Of a stretch of DNA of 64,000 bases, positions 17,239 through 25,836 are shown piece by piece. This DNA comes from Mesorhizobium shangrilense (GTDB lineage: Bacteria; Pseudomonadota; Alphaproteobacteria; Rhizobiales; Rhizobiaceae), in the NCBI RefSeq assembly GCF_040537815.1, contig NZ_JBEWSZ010000001.1:1116001-1180000 (forward strand), in the 5' to 3' direction. The first letter of the stretch is position 1, and every line of letters starts with the position of its first letter. The notes under the pieces are model-generated. The model searched no databases, was not told the origin of the DNA, and was given only the letters and a program-made list of their open reading frames with translations. The translations under genes and the position numbers were made by a program.

Positions 17239-17282
17239 GCAATTCCGGACGGAAAACCGTTTCACACTTTTCCTGGAATTGC
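17239..17282. repeat. Palindromic intergenic repeat after the flavin reductase gene
   Basis: GCAATTCC (17239-17246) mirrors GGAATTGC (17275-17282), with an inner pair GGAAAA (17251-17256) and TTTTCC (17268-17273). The surrounding 17213-17284 sequence, including TTTGTTTTGACGCAATTCC, is one I recall as a widespread mesorhizobial repeat. It lies between convergent genes and reaches within three bases of the TetR stop, so it may end both transcripts. Confidence 0.75.
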
Positions 17283-17284
17283 TC

Positions 17285-18004
17285 TTAGGCACTCGGTGCC
17301 TGCTCCACCGTCCGCCGACGGGCTGTCATGACGGCGCGCACATAGCCGGGTTCGCTGATCCGGATGCTTCCGTCGGGGAGGCCGAGTATGCGGTCGAGAG
17401 CGATCTCGTAGAGCCTGACGCGTTTCTCCAGGGTTTCGATGGCGACGTCCATGTCGGCGTCGCTGCCGCTTGCGATCGCCTTGGCGACGACGCCATGCGT
17501 GGCCATGCCGAACTGCATGACCATGTCGGCGACGCCCTCAGGATCGAAGGTCCGGAATGTGCCGTCCTCGACACCTTGCCTGATGATCTTGACCAGCAGG
17601 GGCGAAAACGACGCGCTGGCCGCCAGGTTGATGCGATGGAAGAGCACCAGGTTTTCCGGTCGAAACATCGTCTCGAAAAGAGCCCAGGCTTCCGCCGCGG
17701 CCTCGACCTTGGCCTGCCGTGACTGTGCAAGCAGACCATTCAGGCGGTTGAGCGGATCGAGACCGGGATCGTCGAGTATGTCCTGGACGCCAGCCAAGGC
17801 CTGCCTCGCGAAGCGCTCGGCCAGCGCTTCCAGGAGAGCCTCCTTGGAGGCGAAATAGTGATAGAAGGCGCCTTTCGACACGCCGGCCGCCGCAATCACG
17901 TCATTGAGGCTCGCTCGGTCGTAGCCATGCGTCAGGAACAGGGCCTGGGCCTGGTCCAGGAGTTCTTCTCGCCTGAGCTCTGGGTGCTTGATGACGCGTG
18001 GCAT
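17285..18004 (-). CDS. TetR/AcrR family transcriptional regulator
   Basis: A 239-residue repressor-type protein. The N-terminal helix-turn-helix (about residues 10-55) reads RREELLDQAQALFLTHGYDRASLNDVIAAAGVSKGAFYHYFASKEALL, a standard TetR domain; the C-terminal ligand domain is unassigned. ATG 18004 is preferred over ATG 18010 because AGAAGG is seven bases before the former and one base before the latter. It faces the methyltransferase gene across a gap with two TAGAC..GTC operators, so it probably represses itself and that gene. Confidence 0.92.
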   Translation of the reverse strand: MPRVIKHPELRREELLDQAQALFLTHGYDRASLNDVIAAAGVSKGAFYHYFASKEALLEALAERFARQALAGVQDILDDPGLDPLNRLNGLLAQSRQAKVEAAAEAWALFETMFRPENLVLFHRINLAASASFSPLLVKIIRQGVEDGTFRTFDPEGVADMVMQFGMATHGVVAKAIASGSDADMDVAIETLEKRVRLYEIALDRILGLPDGSIRISEPGYVRAVMTARRRTVEQAPSA

Positions 18005-18065
18005 GGCCATACCTTCTGCACGTGGCGGCGGTCCCCGTCCAGATGCGTGATACCAGCTTGAAAAA

Positions 18066-18100
18066 TAGACCGATGGTCGGTATAATAGACTGATGGTCTA
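18066..18100. promoter_or_regulatory. Two tandem TetR-type operators
   Basis: TAGACCGATGGTCGGTA (18066-18082) and TAGACTGATGGTCTA (18086-18100) are two copies of one dyad set 20 bases apart, about two helix turns. The second is a perfect TAGAC-5-GTCTA inverted repeat. The half site TAGAC resembles NemR-type TetR boxes. They lie between the TetR gene and the methyltransferase gene, in the right place to control both. Confidence 0.65.
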
Positions 18101-18141
18101 ATTCAGCCAATGCCGGCCAGGCAATTCACGGAAGGTTGGTC

Positions 18142-18816
18142 ATGATCTCGAAGTTGATCCTTCAGACATTCGTGTGGTTCGGCGTCATGGGCGTGTTGCT
18201 CTTCCTGTCGGCTGGCACGCTGCACTGGCCGGGAGCCTGGGTGTTCCTCGTGGTGATGGTCGCGCTCAGCCTCACCCTGGGCGTGGCGTTGGCCCGGCGC
18301 GATCCGGGCCTGATGAATGAGCGGCTGAGCCCTCCCATCCAGAAGAACCAGACCGCGGCCGACAAGGTCCTGCTGAGCGTGCTGCTGCTTGGCATGTTTG
18401 GCTGGCAGATCCTCATGGGCCTAGACCTCCGTTTCGGCTGGTCGGCGGTTCCCCTGTGGGTGCAGGTGGTCGGCGCTCTGATCCTGCTGCTTGGAATCTG
18501 GATCTGCTACCTTGTGATGCTGGAGAACAGTTTCGCGGCGCCCGTCGTGAAGATCCAGGACGAGCGCGGACAGCACGTGATCACCACGGGTCCCTACAGT
18601 TTCGTGCGCCATCCGATGTATGCCGGCGCCATTCTCTTCTTCGCCGGCACAGCACTGCTGCTTGGCTCCTGGTGGGGGCTGGCATCGGTGCTGGTGTTCG
18701 TCATTCTCCTGGCCATCCGCACATTCATCGAAGAAGCAACGCTTCGGACTGGCCTGCAAGGCTATGACGACTATGCGGCCCATGTCCGCTACCGCCTGAT
18801 TCCGCGGATCTGGTAG
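18142..18816 (+). CDS. Isoprenylcysteine carboxyl methyltransferase-like membrane methyltransferase
   Basis: A 224-residue inner-membrane protein of the ICMT/PEMT methyltransferase group with about five hydrophobic segments. The family signature GPYSFVRHPMYAGAILFF, holding the SAM-binding RHPMY, lies near residue 155, followed by a hydrophobic hairpin and TFIEEATLR. The substrate is unknown in bacteria. GGAAGG six bases before ATG 18142 sets the start; an upstream in-frame TTG at 18136 is less likely. Divergence from a TetR gene suggests induction by a small hydrophobic compound. Confidence 0.85.
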   Translation: MISKLILQTFVWFGVMGVLLFLSAGTLHWPGAWVFLVVMVALSLTLGVALARRDPGLMNERLSPPIQKNQTAADKVLLSVLLLGMFGWQILMGLDLRFGWSAVPLWVQVVGALILLLGIWICYLVMLENSFAAPVVKIQDERGQHVITTGPYSFVRHPMYAGAILFFAGTALLLGSWWGLASVLVFVILLAIRTFIEEATLRTGLQGYDDYAAHVRYRLIPRIW

Positions 18817-18828
18817 CGGCTCGTTCGT

Positions 18829-19710
18829 TCAGGCGGAAATCCCCGCCGCCTTGGCCCGAGCCAGAAGCCGCTCCGCCAGCTTGAGATGCGGCCGATCATA
18901 CATCTTGCCGTTGATGCCGACGACACCGGGATTTCCGGCCGCGTCGAATGCTGCGACCACGGCGGCTGAATGCGCGATGGCCTCGGCCGACGGTGTGAAG
19001 GCCGCGTTGATGACCGGCACCTGCGCAGGGTGGATCGCCATCTTGCCGGTAAAGCCGTCGCGCTCGGCTTCGGCGCACTCGGCCTCGAAGGCGGCCATGT
19101 CGCGAAAATTCGGGAATACAGTGTCGATGGCGGCGACCTCCGTCGCGCTTGCCGCGAGCAGGGTCATGGTGCGGGCGAAACGGAACACATCGGTGTAGCG
19201 GCCGCGCTCGTCACGGGCCGCGCGTGCGCCGATCGCCGCCGACAGATCCTCGGCGCCCCAGGTGAGTCCGGCCAGGCGCGCGCTTGCCCCAGCATAGGTC
19301 GCGGCCGCCAGAACGCCGGCCGCCGTCTCGGTGATGATCGGCAGGATTCTGATCGCGCCGTCGGCCAAGCCGTTTTCGGCTTCGCGAACCCTGAGCTTTG
19401 CCGACAGATGCTGCACATCCCGGCCGCTGTTCGATTTCGGCAGCATGATGCCGTCGGGCCTCGCCGCAACCAGCGCGGCCAGGTCATCGTCGGTCAATCC
19501 AGTCGACAGATCGTTGACCCGCACATAGATCGCCGAACTGGTGTGTTGCCTGTGCCCGAAGATGAAGCGGGCCGCGATGTCGCGCGCCATTGCCTTGTTT
19601 TGCGGTGCGACGGAATCCTCGAGGTCGACGATGACGACGTCGGCGCCGGCGCCAAAACCCTTTTCCAGCTTCTTTTCCGAATCGCCGGGGACAAACAGCA
19701 GCGAACGCAC
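18829..19710 (-). CDS. HpcH/HpaI-family CoA ester lyase (CitE-like)
   Basis: A 293-residue TIM-barrel lyase. RSLLFVPGDSEKK at the N-terminus, VDLEDSVAP with the metal-binding acidic residues, YVRVNDL with the substrate-binding arginine, and LTWGAEDLSAAIG are the CitE/malyl-CoA lyase signature. It probably cleaves a beta-hydroxyacyl-CoA such as malyl-, methylmalyl- or citramalyl-CoA. The start is GTG 19710, three bases after the MaoC stop, so it is the second gene of a two-gene operon. The exact substrate is not fixed by sequence. Confidence 0.88.
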   Translation of the reverse strand: MRSLLFVPGDSEKKLEKGFGAGADVVIVDLEDSVAPQNKAMARDIAARFIFGHRQHTSSAIYVRVNDLSTGLTDDDLAALVAARPDGIMLPKSNSGRDVQHLSAKLRVREAENGLADGAIRILPIITETAAGVLAAATYAGASARLAGLTWGAEDLSAAIGARAARDERGRYTDVFRFARTMTLLAASATEVAAIDTVFPNFRDMAAFEAECAEAERDGFTGKMAIHPAQVPVINAAFTPSAEAIAHSAAVVAAFDAAGNPGVVGINGKMYDRPHLKLAERLLARAKAAGISA

Positions 19711-19713
19711 CGG

Positions 19714-20163
19714 TCAGGCCGTCTTCTTCATCATGGCCTGTCTCGTGCATTTGGCGACGAGATCGCCGTGCTGGTTGTAGGCGCGGTGTTCGAGTTCGAC
19801 GATGCCGCGGTCTGGCTTCGATTTCGACTCGCGCACCGAGATGACCGTGGTCTCGACGCGGATCGTGTCGCCATGGAAGACCGGATGCGGAAACACCGTT
19901 TCCTTCATGCCGAGATTGGCGATTGTGGTGCCCATGGTGATGTCGTTCACCGAAATGCCGATCATCAGGCCGAGCGTGAACAGCGAATTGACCAGCGGCT
20001 TGCCCCATTCGCTCTTGGCGGCGAAATCGAAATCGATGTGCAGCGGCTGCGGGTTCAGGGTCATGACCGAAAACAGCATGTTGTCGCTTTCGGTGACCGT
20101 TTTGCGCAGCGTGTGCTGGAAGACATGGCCGACGACAAACTCATCCAGGTAAAGCCCAGCCAT
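19714..20163 (-). CDS. MaoC-like (hot-dog fold) dehydratase
   Basis: A 149-residue single hot-dog MaoC protein. The hydratase-2-type active-site stretch appears as SVMTLNPQPLHIDFDFA, then LVNSLFTLGLMIGISVND. It would hydrate an enoyl-CoA such as mesaconyl- or crotonyl-CoA. ATG 20163 is set by GGAGG nine bases upstream, and the long in-frame extension above it is a shadow of the opposite gene. With the CoA lyase just downstream it forms a hydration-cleavage pair, as in the ethylmalonyl-CoA or citramalate routes. It is much shorter than the fused mesaconyl-CoA hydratase of methylotrophs. Confidence 0.88.
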   Translation of the reverse strand: MAGLYLDEFVVGHVFQHTLRKTVTESDNMLFSVMTLNPQPLHIDFDFAAKSEWGKPLVNSLFTLGLMIGISVNDITMGTTIANLGMKETVFPHPVFHGDTIRVETTVISVRESKSKPDRGIVELEHRAYNQHGDLVAKCTRQAMMKKTA

Positions 20164-20313
20164 GGCCGATGTCCTCCGTTTCCGTTGTTTGATAGGCGCT
20201 GCAAGCCGGGCCATCAAGCGGGTTAATGAATATGGTGAACCGTTCGTAAACCATTTCTGCCTACCCTCCGTAACGGGGCCGGAAACATCTGGCAGGGGGC
20301 GTAAGCAGGCGGC

Positions 20314-21435
20314 ATGGTTGTCTCGCATTTCTTGAAATGGATCTACACGGCGCGAGTCTCGGAGCGGGCCGCCGCAGCCAGCGCGCTGGCCCGTGCCTAC
20401 ATCAATTCCGACCTGCCGTTCGAGGATCGCTGTGCCGCAGAAGCTGCGCTGACGCTGCTGCTTGATGACGCGTCGTCCAAGGTGCGGCTGGCCATCGCCG
20501 AAGCGCTGTCCATGAGCCATCACGCCCCGTTGCAGATCATCAGCGCACTGGCCTCCGACCAACCGGAAGTCGCAAGCCTGGTGCTGGCACGTTCGCCGCT
20601 GCTCACCGATGCCGACCTGATCGACCGTGTGGCCTCCAGCCAGAAGGCGACGCAGAAACTCATCGCCGATCGGCCTGTCGTCTCCATGGCGCTTTCGGCG
20701 GCCATCGCGGAGATCGGCGAGGCCGATGCCTGCGCAGTGCTCCTCGCTAACAGCGGCGCCGACATCGCGTCGCTCAGCTTCCGCCGCATTGCCGAGCGTC
20801 ATGGACATCTGCCCCTGGTGCGCGAGGCGCTGATTGCCGACGCGCGCCTGCCCGCCGACTGCCGGCACATGCTGCTGGTCAAGCTTGGCGAGACGCTCAA
20901 GGGATCGCCGCTGGTGATGGCGCTGATGGGCGCAGCCAGGGCCGATCGCGTCATGCGCGACGCATGCGTGAAGGCCTCGGTGACGTTGATCGAAGGCACG
21001 CGCCAGGAAGAGCATGCGGCGCTGATCGAGCATCTGCGCCTGCGCGGCGACCTGACCGCAAGTTTCATCATCCGGACGATCGCGCATGGCAAGGTCGACT
21101 TCTTCGGCTCCACTTTGGTCGCGCTTTCCCAGCAGTCCGAGCAAAGGGTGCGGGCGCTGCTGGCCGGCGGGCACGATGTTGCGCTGCAGGCGCTGTTCCG
21201 CGGCGCGGGCCTTGCCGCCGCCACCCACGCCATCATCCTGCGGGCGCTAAAGATCTGGCGCGAGGTCGCCAATGGCAAACGCATCGCCGGGGTACAGGAA
21301 GTCAGCTGGCTGATGCTCAAGGAATTGGGCGGGCAGTCCGCGGAGGGCGATCTCGTCGCACTGGTCAAGTCGATCCATCTTGATGCGCTGCGCGAAAACG
21401 CCCGGGGACATGCGCTGGCTATAGCTGCCGCCTAA
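20314..21435 (+). CDS. DUF2336 domain-containing protein
   Basis: A 373-residue, almost entirely helical protein of the alphaproteobacterial DUF2336 group. HEAT-like helical units recur, such as AEAALTLLLDDASSKVRLAIAEALSMS, then SDQPEVASLVLARSPLLTDADLIDRVA and FRRIAERHGHLPLV. No signal peptide or membrane span is visible. The family function is not established; a repeat scaffold binding another protein is a reasonable inference. Its last four bases overlap the convergent FUSC gene. Confidence 0.8.
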   Translation: MVVSHFLKWIYTARVSERAAAASALARAYINSDLPFEDRCAAEAALTLLLDDASSKVRLAIAEALSMSHHAPLQIISALASDQPEVASLVLARSPLLTDADLIDRVASSQKATQKLIADRPVVSMALSAAIAEIGEADACAVLLANSGADIASLSFRRIAERHGHLPLVREALIADARLPADCRHMLLVKLGETLKGSPLVMALMGAARADRVMRDACVKASVTLIEGTRQEEHAALIEHLRLRGDLTASFIIRTIAHGKVDFFGSTLVALSQQSEQRVRALLAGGHDVALQALFRGAGLAAATHAIILRALKIWREVANGKRIAGVQEVSWLMLKELGGQSAEGDLVALVKSIHLDALRENARGHALAIAAA

Positions 21436-23498
21436 CCTCGATCCTTCGCGAAGAAATCCGGAAAATCCTCGATCGCGGCGGCGATGATGCGCAGCGAGGC
21501 GGCGACCTGCAGCATTTCGCCCGCATTGCTTCGCTGCGCGATGCCGGCTGCGTATTGCCTGGCGACGGTGACGGTCGATGTCTGCGGTTCGCCCGGCCGC
21601 CGGAAGAGCAGCTCGCGTGCCAGCCCACGCAGAAAATTCGAGACCGAGAGGGCCGTTTCGGACGGCAGGGTGGCACTCTGCAATGCGTGGCGCAGATGCA
21701 GGATTTCGATGCCGACGGTGACAGCGGCGATGCTGCCATCCAGAACCGCATCGCCCTTCTTTCCGGTGCGTTGCGTCTGCGACATAAGCTGGTTGACCCG
21801 ATCATAGGCAAGGCTCTCGAAAGCGGTGCGCCTCGGCACGCGCTCATGCAGGCAGAGGCGCGCCAGGTCTTCGCGCATCACGCGTACGATGCGGTTGACG
21901 AAGACCCATGGATCGGAGGGCAGCACGACGATGAAGACGCCGATCGCCAGCAGGATGCCGACCAGTATCGATGCGCAACCTGCCAGGAAAGGCCCGGGAT
22001 CGTAGGTCATCGCCTGATGCGGGCTGAGGAAGGCCAGGAAATTGATGGCAAAGGCGGTGGCGACGCCGACGTAGCGCGGATTGGCCATCGCCAGCGCGGC
22101 TGGCACCAGGATCGGCACGACAAAGACCATGAACCAGCCGAAGCCGGGCAAGGCGGGCAGCGCGATCTGGCCGACAAGGAAGGCAAAGGGCAGGGCAAGC
22201 AAGGTGCCTTTGAAGAAACCCCAGGCCACTTGCACCGGGTCGGGACGGGCGGCAAACAGGCTGGAGACGACGGAGACGAGGATGACTGTGCCCGCCGCTT
22301 CGGACCATTTCGTCGTCAGCCAGAAGGCAGCGACCAGCAGGGTGGCCAGTGCCGCGCGCACGGCGTTGCGCGAGGCCGCCTGGTAATCGCGGTGCACCAC
22401 CAGCGCCGGCTGCTTGCGCACGCGCGCCGAGCGCGAGGCGGGAGCGCGCAGGGCATCGAGGCCACGCAGCACCTGCTTCAAGGCTTCGGCGAAATCGGCG
22501 GCGATGGTGAGGCGCGTGATGGTGCCAAGCCTCTCATCGGCTTGTCCGTCCGGCATGTCCGGCATCTGCCTTGCCCTGGCGGCGATGACGTCGAGCCGCG
22601 CCACCCACGGCGTGATATCATCGAGAGCGCCTGGTTTGGCCGCGAGTTCGCCGACCAGTGCATGCAGGTCGGCGCGCACCGGAATAAGCGCCGCGTTTTT
22701 CGGTGCGGCATGGGCATGCAGCGCGCGTGCCGCCGAGAGGGCTGACAGCAACTGGCCGATGGTGCGCCGGACTGGATGTGCTCGGGTCGCCAGGCTCGGT
22801 GCTTCCAGCCTGGCATAGACGCGCATTTCGCCGAGAGTCTCGGCCTCGGCGATCAGCTTTCGGTGCAGGTCGGCCAGTACCGCCGCATCGCGGCCGGAGA
22901 AGGCGCCGGCGGCATAGACGGCGAGATCGAGAATGCTGCGCTTCAGCCTTTCGATGATGGCCTCGCCCGCCAGCTTGGGCAGGATCAACCGGCTGGTAAC
23001 GCCGGCGCAGACGATGCCAAGCACGATTTCCGCGCAGCGCGCGACGGCGAGATCGACCACGACATGCGGTTGTCCGAAAGCCGGCAAGCCGATGATCATC
23101 GCCGTGTAGCCGGCGAGTGCCGCGCCATAGGCCTCGGGATTGCGCAGCAGTGATGAGACAAAGGTGCTGATGCCGATCCAGACCGCAAGTACCGTCACCA
23201 GCAGCCACGGATCGGGACCGAAGACGATGGTGATGCCGATCGCCGCCAGCCCGCCGGCCAAGGTGCCGAGCAAACGGTAGAAGCCCTTGGCCAGCACCAT
23301 GCCCGCCACCGGCTGGGCAACGATGAACACAGTCATCATTGCCCATTGCGGATGGTCGAGCTTGAGCTCGTAGGCAGCCAGAAGCGCAATCAGCCCGGCC
23401 GAAACGGTTCTAAGAGCAAAAATCCAGTCCGAGCGCGTCGGTCGCGTCAGGTCGGCGAACCTTGTCCCGACATAATCTTTCAGCCGCGCCCATATCAC
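21432..23498 (-). CDS. FUSC family inner-membrane transporter (aromatic acid exporter-like)
   Basis: A 688-residue membrane protein built as a duplicated FUSC arrangement. About six membrane spans lie in residues 25-170, followed by a long soluble helical domain (about 180-375). A second set of about six spans (375-510) starts near RNAVRAALATLLVAAFWLTTKW, and a C-terminal soluble domain closes the protein. This is the AaeB/YccS-like layout. Such proteins export hydroxylated aromatic acids with an HlyD-type partner; no partner gene is adjacent. It lies 46 bases downstream of parE. Confidence 0.87.
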   Translation of the reverse strand: MIWARLKDYVGTRFADLTRPTRSDWIFALRTVSAGLIALLAAYELKLDHPQWAMMTVFIVAQPVAGMVLAKGFYRLLGTLAGGLAAIGITIVFGPDPWLLVTVLAVWIGISTFVSSLLRNPEAYGAALAGYTAMIIGLPAFGQPHVVVDLAVARCAEIVLGIVCAGVTSRLILPKLAGEAIIERLKRSILDLAVYAAGAFSGRDAAVLADLHRKLIAEAETLGEMRVYARLEAPSLATRAHPVRRTIGQLLSALSAARALHAHAAPKNAALIPVRADLHALVGELAAKPGALDDITPWVARLDVIAARARQMPDMPDGQADERLGTITRLTIAADFAEALKQVLRGLDALRAPASRSARVRKQPALVVHRDYQAASRNAVRAALATLLVAAFWLTTKWSEAAGTVILVSVVSSLFAARPDPVQVAWGFFKGTLLALPFAFLVGQIALPALPGFGWFMVFVVPILVPAALAMANPRYVGVATAFAINFLAFLSPHQAMTYDPGPFLAGCASILVGILLAIGVFIVVLPSDPWVFVNRIVRVMREDLARLCLHERVPRRTAFESLAYDRVNQLMSQTQRTGKKGDAVLDGSIAAVTVGIEILHLRHALQSATLPSETALSVSNFLRGLARELLFRRPGEPQTSTVTVARQYAAGIAQRSNAGEMLQVAASLRIIAAAIEDFPDFFAKDRG

Positions 23499-23544
23499 AT
23501 GCCCGACTCCGCACCCGTTACGGACAAGGTAGAGCAGCGGGCGC

Positions 23545-25599
23545 TCAGATATCCAGCACTTCCGTCTCGGCGAATTCGGCGCGTTCCTGGATGAAGCGGA
23601 AACGGGCTTCGGGCTTGGTACCCATCAGCGCGTCGACGGCGTCCTTGGTCGCGGCCTCTGCGTCGATCACATCCACCCTGAGCAACGTGCGCTTTCTGGG
23701 GTCCATGGTGGTTTCCTTCAGCTGCGAGGCCATCATCTCGCCCAGGCCCTTGAAGCGGCCGAGCTCGACCTTGCCGCGACCGGTGAACTCCGTGCGCAGC
23801 AACTCGTCCTTGTGGGCATCGTCGCGGGCATAGGCGACCTTGCCGCCCTGCCGGATCGAGTAGAGCGGTGGCACCGCCAGATAGAGATGGCCGCCGTGAA
23901 CCAGCGACGGCATTTCCTGATAGAAGAAGGTGATCAGCAGCGAGGCGATATGGGCGCCGTCGACGTCGGCGTCGGTCATGATGATGACCCGGTCGTAGCG
24001 CAAATCCTCGTCGCGGTATTTCGAGCGCGTGCCGCAGCCGAGTGCCTGGATCAGGTCGGAGATCTGCTGGTTGGCCGCGAGCTTGTCGTTGCCGGCGCTG
24101 GCGACGTTGAGGATCTTTCCGCGCAGCGGCAGCACCGCCTGGCTGGCGCGGTCGCGCGCCTGCTTGGCCGAGCCGCCGGCCGAATCGCCTTCGACGATGA
24201 AGAGTTCGGCACCCGCCGCCGCGTTCTGGGTGCAGTCGGCGAGCTTGCCGGGAAGGCGCAATTTGCGCACGGCGCTCTTGCGCGACACTTCCTTTTCCTG
24301 GCGGCGGCGCACCCGCTCGTCGGCGCGCGCAATCACCCATTCCAGCAGCTTCGATGCTTCCTGCGGATTGTCAGCCAGCCAGTGGTCGAACGGGTCGCGG
24401 ATCGCGCTCTCGACAATTCGAACTGCCTCGATCGTCGCCAGCCTGTCCTTGGTCTGGCCGACGAATTCCGGTTCGCGGATGAACACCGACAGCATGCCTG
24501 CCGCTGAAATCATCACGTCTTCCGAGGTGACGATCGAGGCGCGCTTGTTGCCGACGAGATCGGCATAAGCGCGCAGCCCGCGCGTCAGCACGTTGCGGAA
24601 GCCGGCCTCATGCGTGCCGCCTTCGCCGGTCGGGATGGTGTTGCAGTAGGAATTGATGAAGCCGTCGCCGCCGAACCAGGTCACCGCCCATTCCAACGCG
24701 CCGTGGCCGCCTTGTTTCTCGGTCTTGCCAGCGAAGATTTCCCTGGTGACCTGGAATTCGTCGCCGAGCGAGGCCTTCAGGTAGTCCTTGAGGCCGCCGG
24801 GGAAATGGAACGTCGCCTTGGCCGGCGTCGTGTCCTTTTCCCTGATCAGCGATGGATCGCAGGTCCAGCGGATTTCGACGCCGCCGAACAGATAGGCTTT
24901 CGACCGCGTCATGCGGTAGAGCCGCGCCGGCTCGAACGCCGCGCCCTTGCCGAAGATCTGCTCGTCGGGATGGAAGCGGATCTTGGTGCCGCGCCGGTTG
25001 TGCACTTCGCCGAGCTGCTCAAGCCCGGTCACCGGAACGCCGCGCGAAAAACGCTGGCGGTAGAGCTGACGCCCACGCGCCACCTCGACCTCGAGATGAT
25101 CCGAAAGCGCGTTGACGACGGAGACACCGACGCCATGCAGGCCGCCCGAGGTCTCATAGACCTTCGAGTCGAACTTGCCGCCGGAATGCAGCGTCGTCAT
25201 GATGACTTCGAGCGCCGGCTTCTTGAATTTCGGGTGCGGATCGACCGGGATGCCGCGACCATTGTCGGTGACGGCGAGATAGCCGTCGGCGGACAACTCC
25301 ACGTCGATGAAGGTCGCGTGGCCGGCGACCGCCTCGTCCATCGAGTTGTCGATGACCTCGGCGAACAAATGATGCATCGCCTTGTCGTCGGTGCCACCGA
25401 TATACATGCCTGGACGCCGCCGTACCGGCTCAAGGCCTTCAAGCACCTCGATGTCGGCGGCACTATAGCTGTCGCTGGCATCACGCGATGGCGCTGGGCG
25501 TTTCGCTGCCTGCACCAGCGGATCCGCCGGGCGCGCCGGTGCACGAACCGGTTGCGGCTGCTTGCCCAGGTTGCCGAAAAGATCGTTGCTGTCGTCCAT
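23545..25599 (-). CDS. parE: DNA topoisomerase IV subunit B
   Basis: The ATPase subunit of topoisomerase IV, which unlinks daughter chromosomes. In 684 residues it shows the GHKL ATP site (EVIDNSMDEAVAGHA, TDNGRGIPVD, GLHGVGVSVVNALS), the transducer domain, and a TOPRIM domain with the acidic ELFIVEGDSAGGSAKQARDR and IIMTDADVDGAHI. The C-terminus matches ParE length and lacks the GyrB insert. The start is placed at 25599 (MDDSNDLFG); an in-frame ATG at 25629 would add ten residues. A proline- and alanine-rich stretch (about 14-48) precedes the ATPase domain. parC is not in the window. Confidence 0.94.
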   Translation of the reverse strand: MDDSNDLFGNLGKQPQPVRAPARPADPLVQAAKRPAPSRDASDSYSAADIEVLEGLEPVRRRPGMYIGGTDDKAMHHLFAEVIDNSMDEAVAGHATFIDVELSADGYLAVTDNGRGIPVDPHPKFKKPALEVIMTTLHSGGKFDSKVYETSGGLHGVGVSVVNALSDHLEVEVARGRQLYRQRFSRGVPVTGLEQLGEVHNRRGTKIRFHPDEQIFGKGAAFEPARLYRMTRSKAYLFGGVEIRWTCDPSLIREKDTTPAKATFHFPGGLKDYLKASLGDEFQVTREIFAGKTEKQGGHGALEWAVTWFGGDGFINSYCNTIPTGEGGTHEAGFRNVLTRGLRAYADLVGNKRASIVTSEDVMISAAGMLSVFIREPEFVGQTKDRLATIEAVRIVESAIRDPFDHWLADNPQEASKLLEWVIARADERVRRRQEKEVSRKSAVRKLRLPGKLADCTQNAAAGAELFIVEGDSAGGSAKQARDRASQAVLPLRGKILNVASAGNDKLAANQQISDLIQALGCGTRSKYRDEDLRYDRVIIMTDADVDGAHIASLLITFFYQEMPSLVHGGHLYLAVPPLYSIRQGGKVAYARDDAHKDELLRTEFTGRGKVELGRFKGLGEMMASQLKETTMDPRKRTLLRVDVIDAEAATKDAVDALMGTKPEARFRFIQERAEFAETEVLDI

Positions 25600-25836
25600 G
25601 CCTGTCCGGGTACCGATACTGCGAATCACCCCGCAATACTGCCACGCTTTTGCAGCGTAGGCGACGGAGGTTCCTGTTACGTTCGAGGATTTGACCCCCT
25701 CTTAACCCAAAACCATTCGATAACCAAGCAGGCGGAAATAGGTCGAATGCCGCCGAGCAAGATTCCTCATTCTTTAACAATGCCGCCTAGCGTGAGCCCA
25801 ACAAAACAAGAAACTGCGGGCATCAGGGGTTTCGGC

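Noticed and set aside
20164..21228. Minus-strand extension of the MaoC ORF
   Set aside because: Lies opposite the DUF2336 gene and has none of the hot-dog features; GGAGG before 20163 sets the true start.
24610..25836. Plus-strand upstream extension of the cpaB ORF across parE
   Set aside because: It is the antisense frame of parE; the cpaB coding pattern starts only near 25837.
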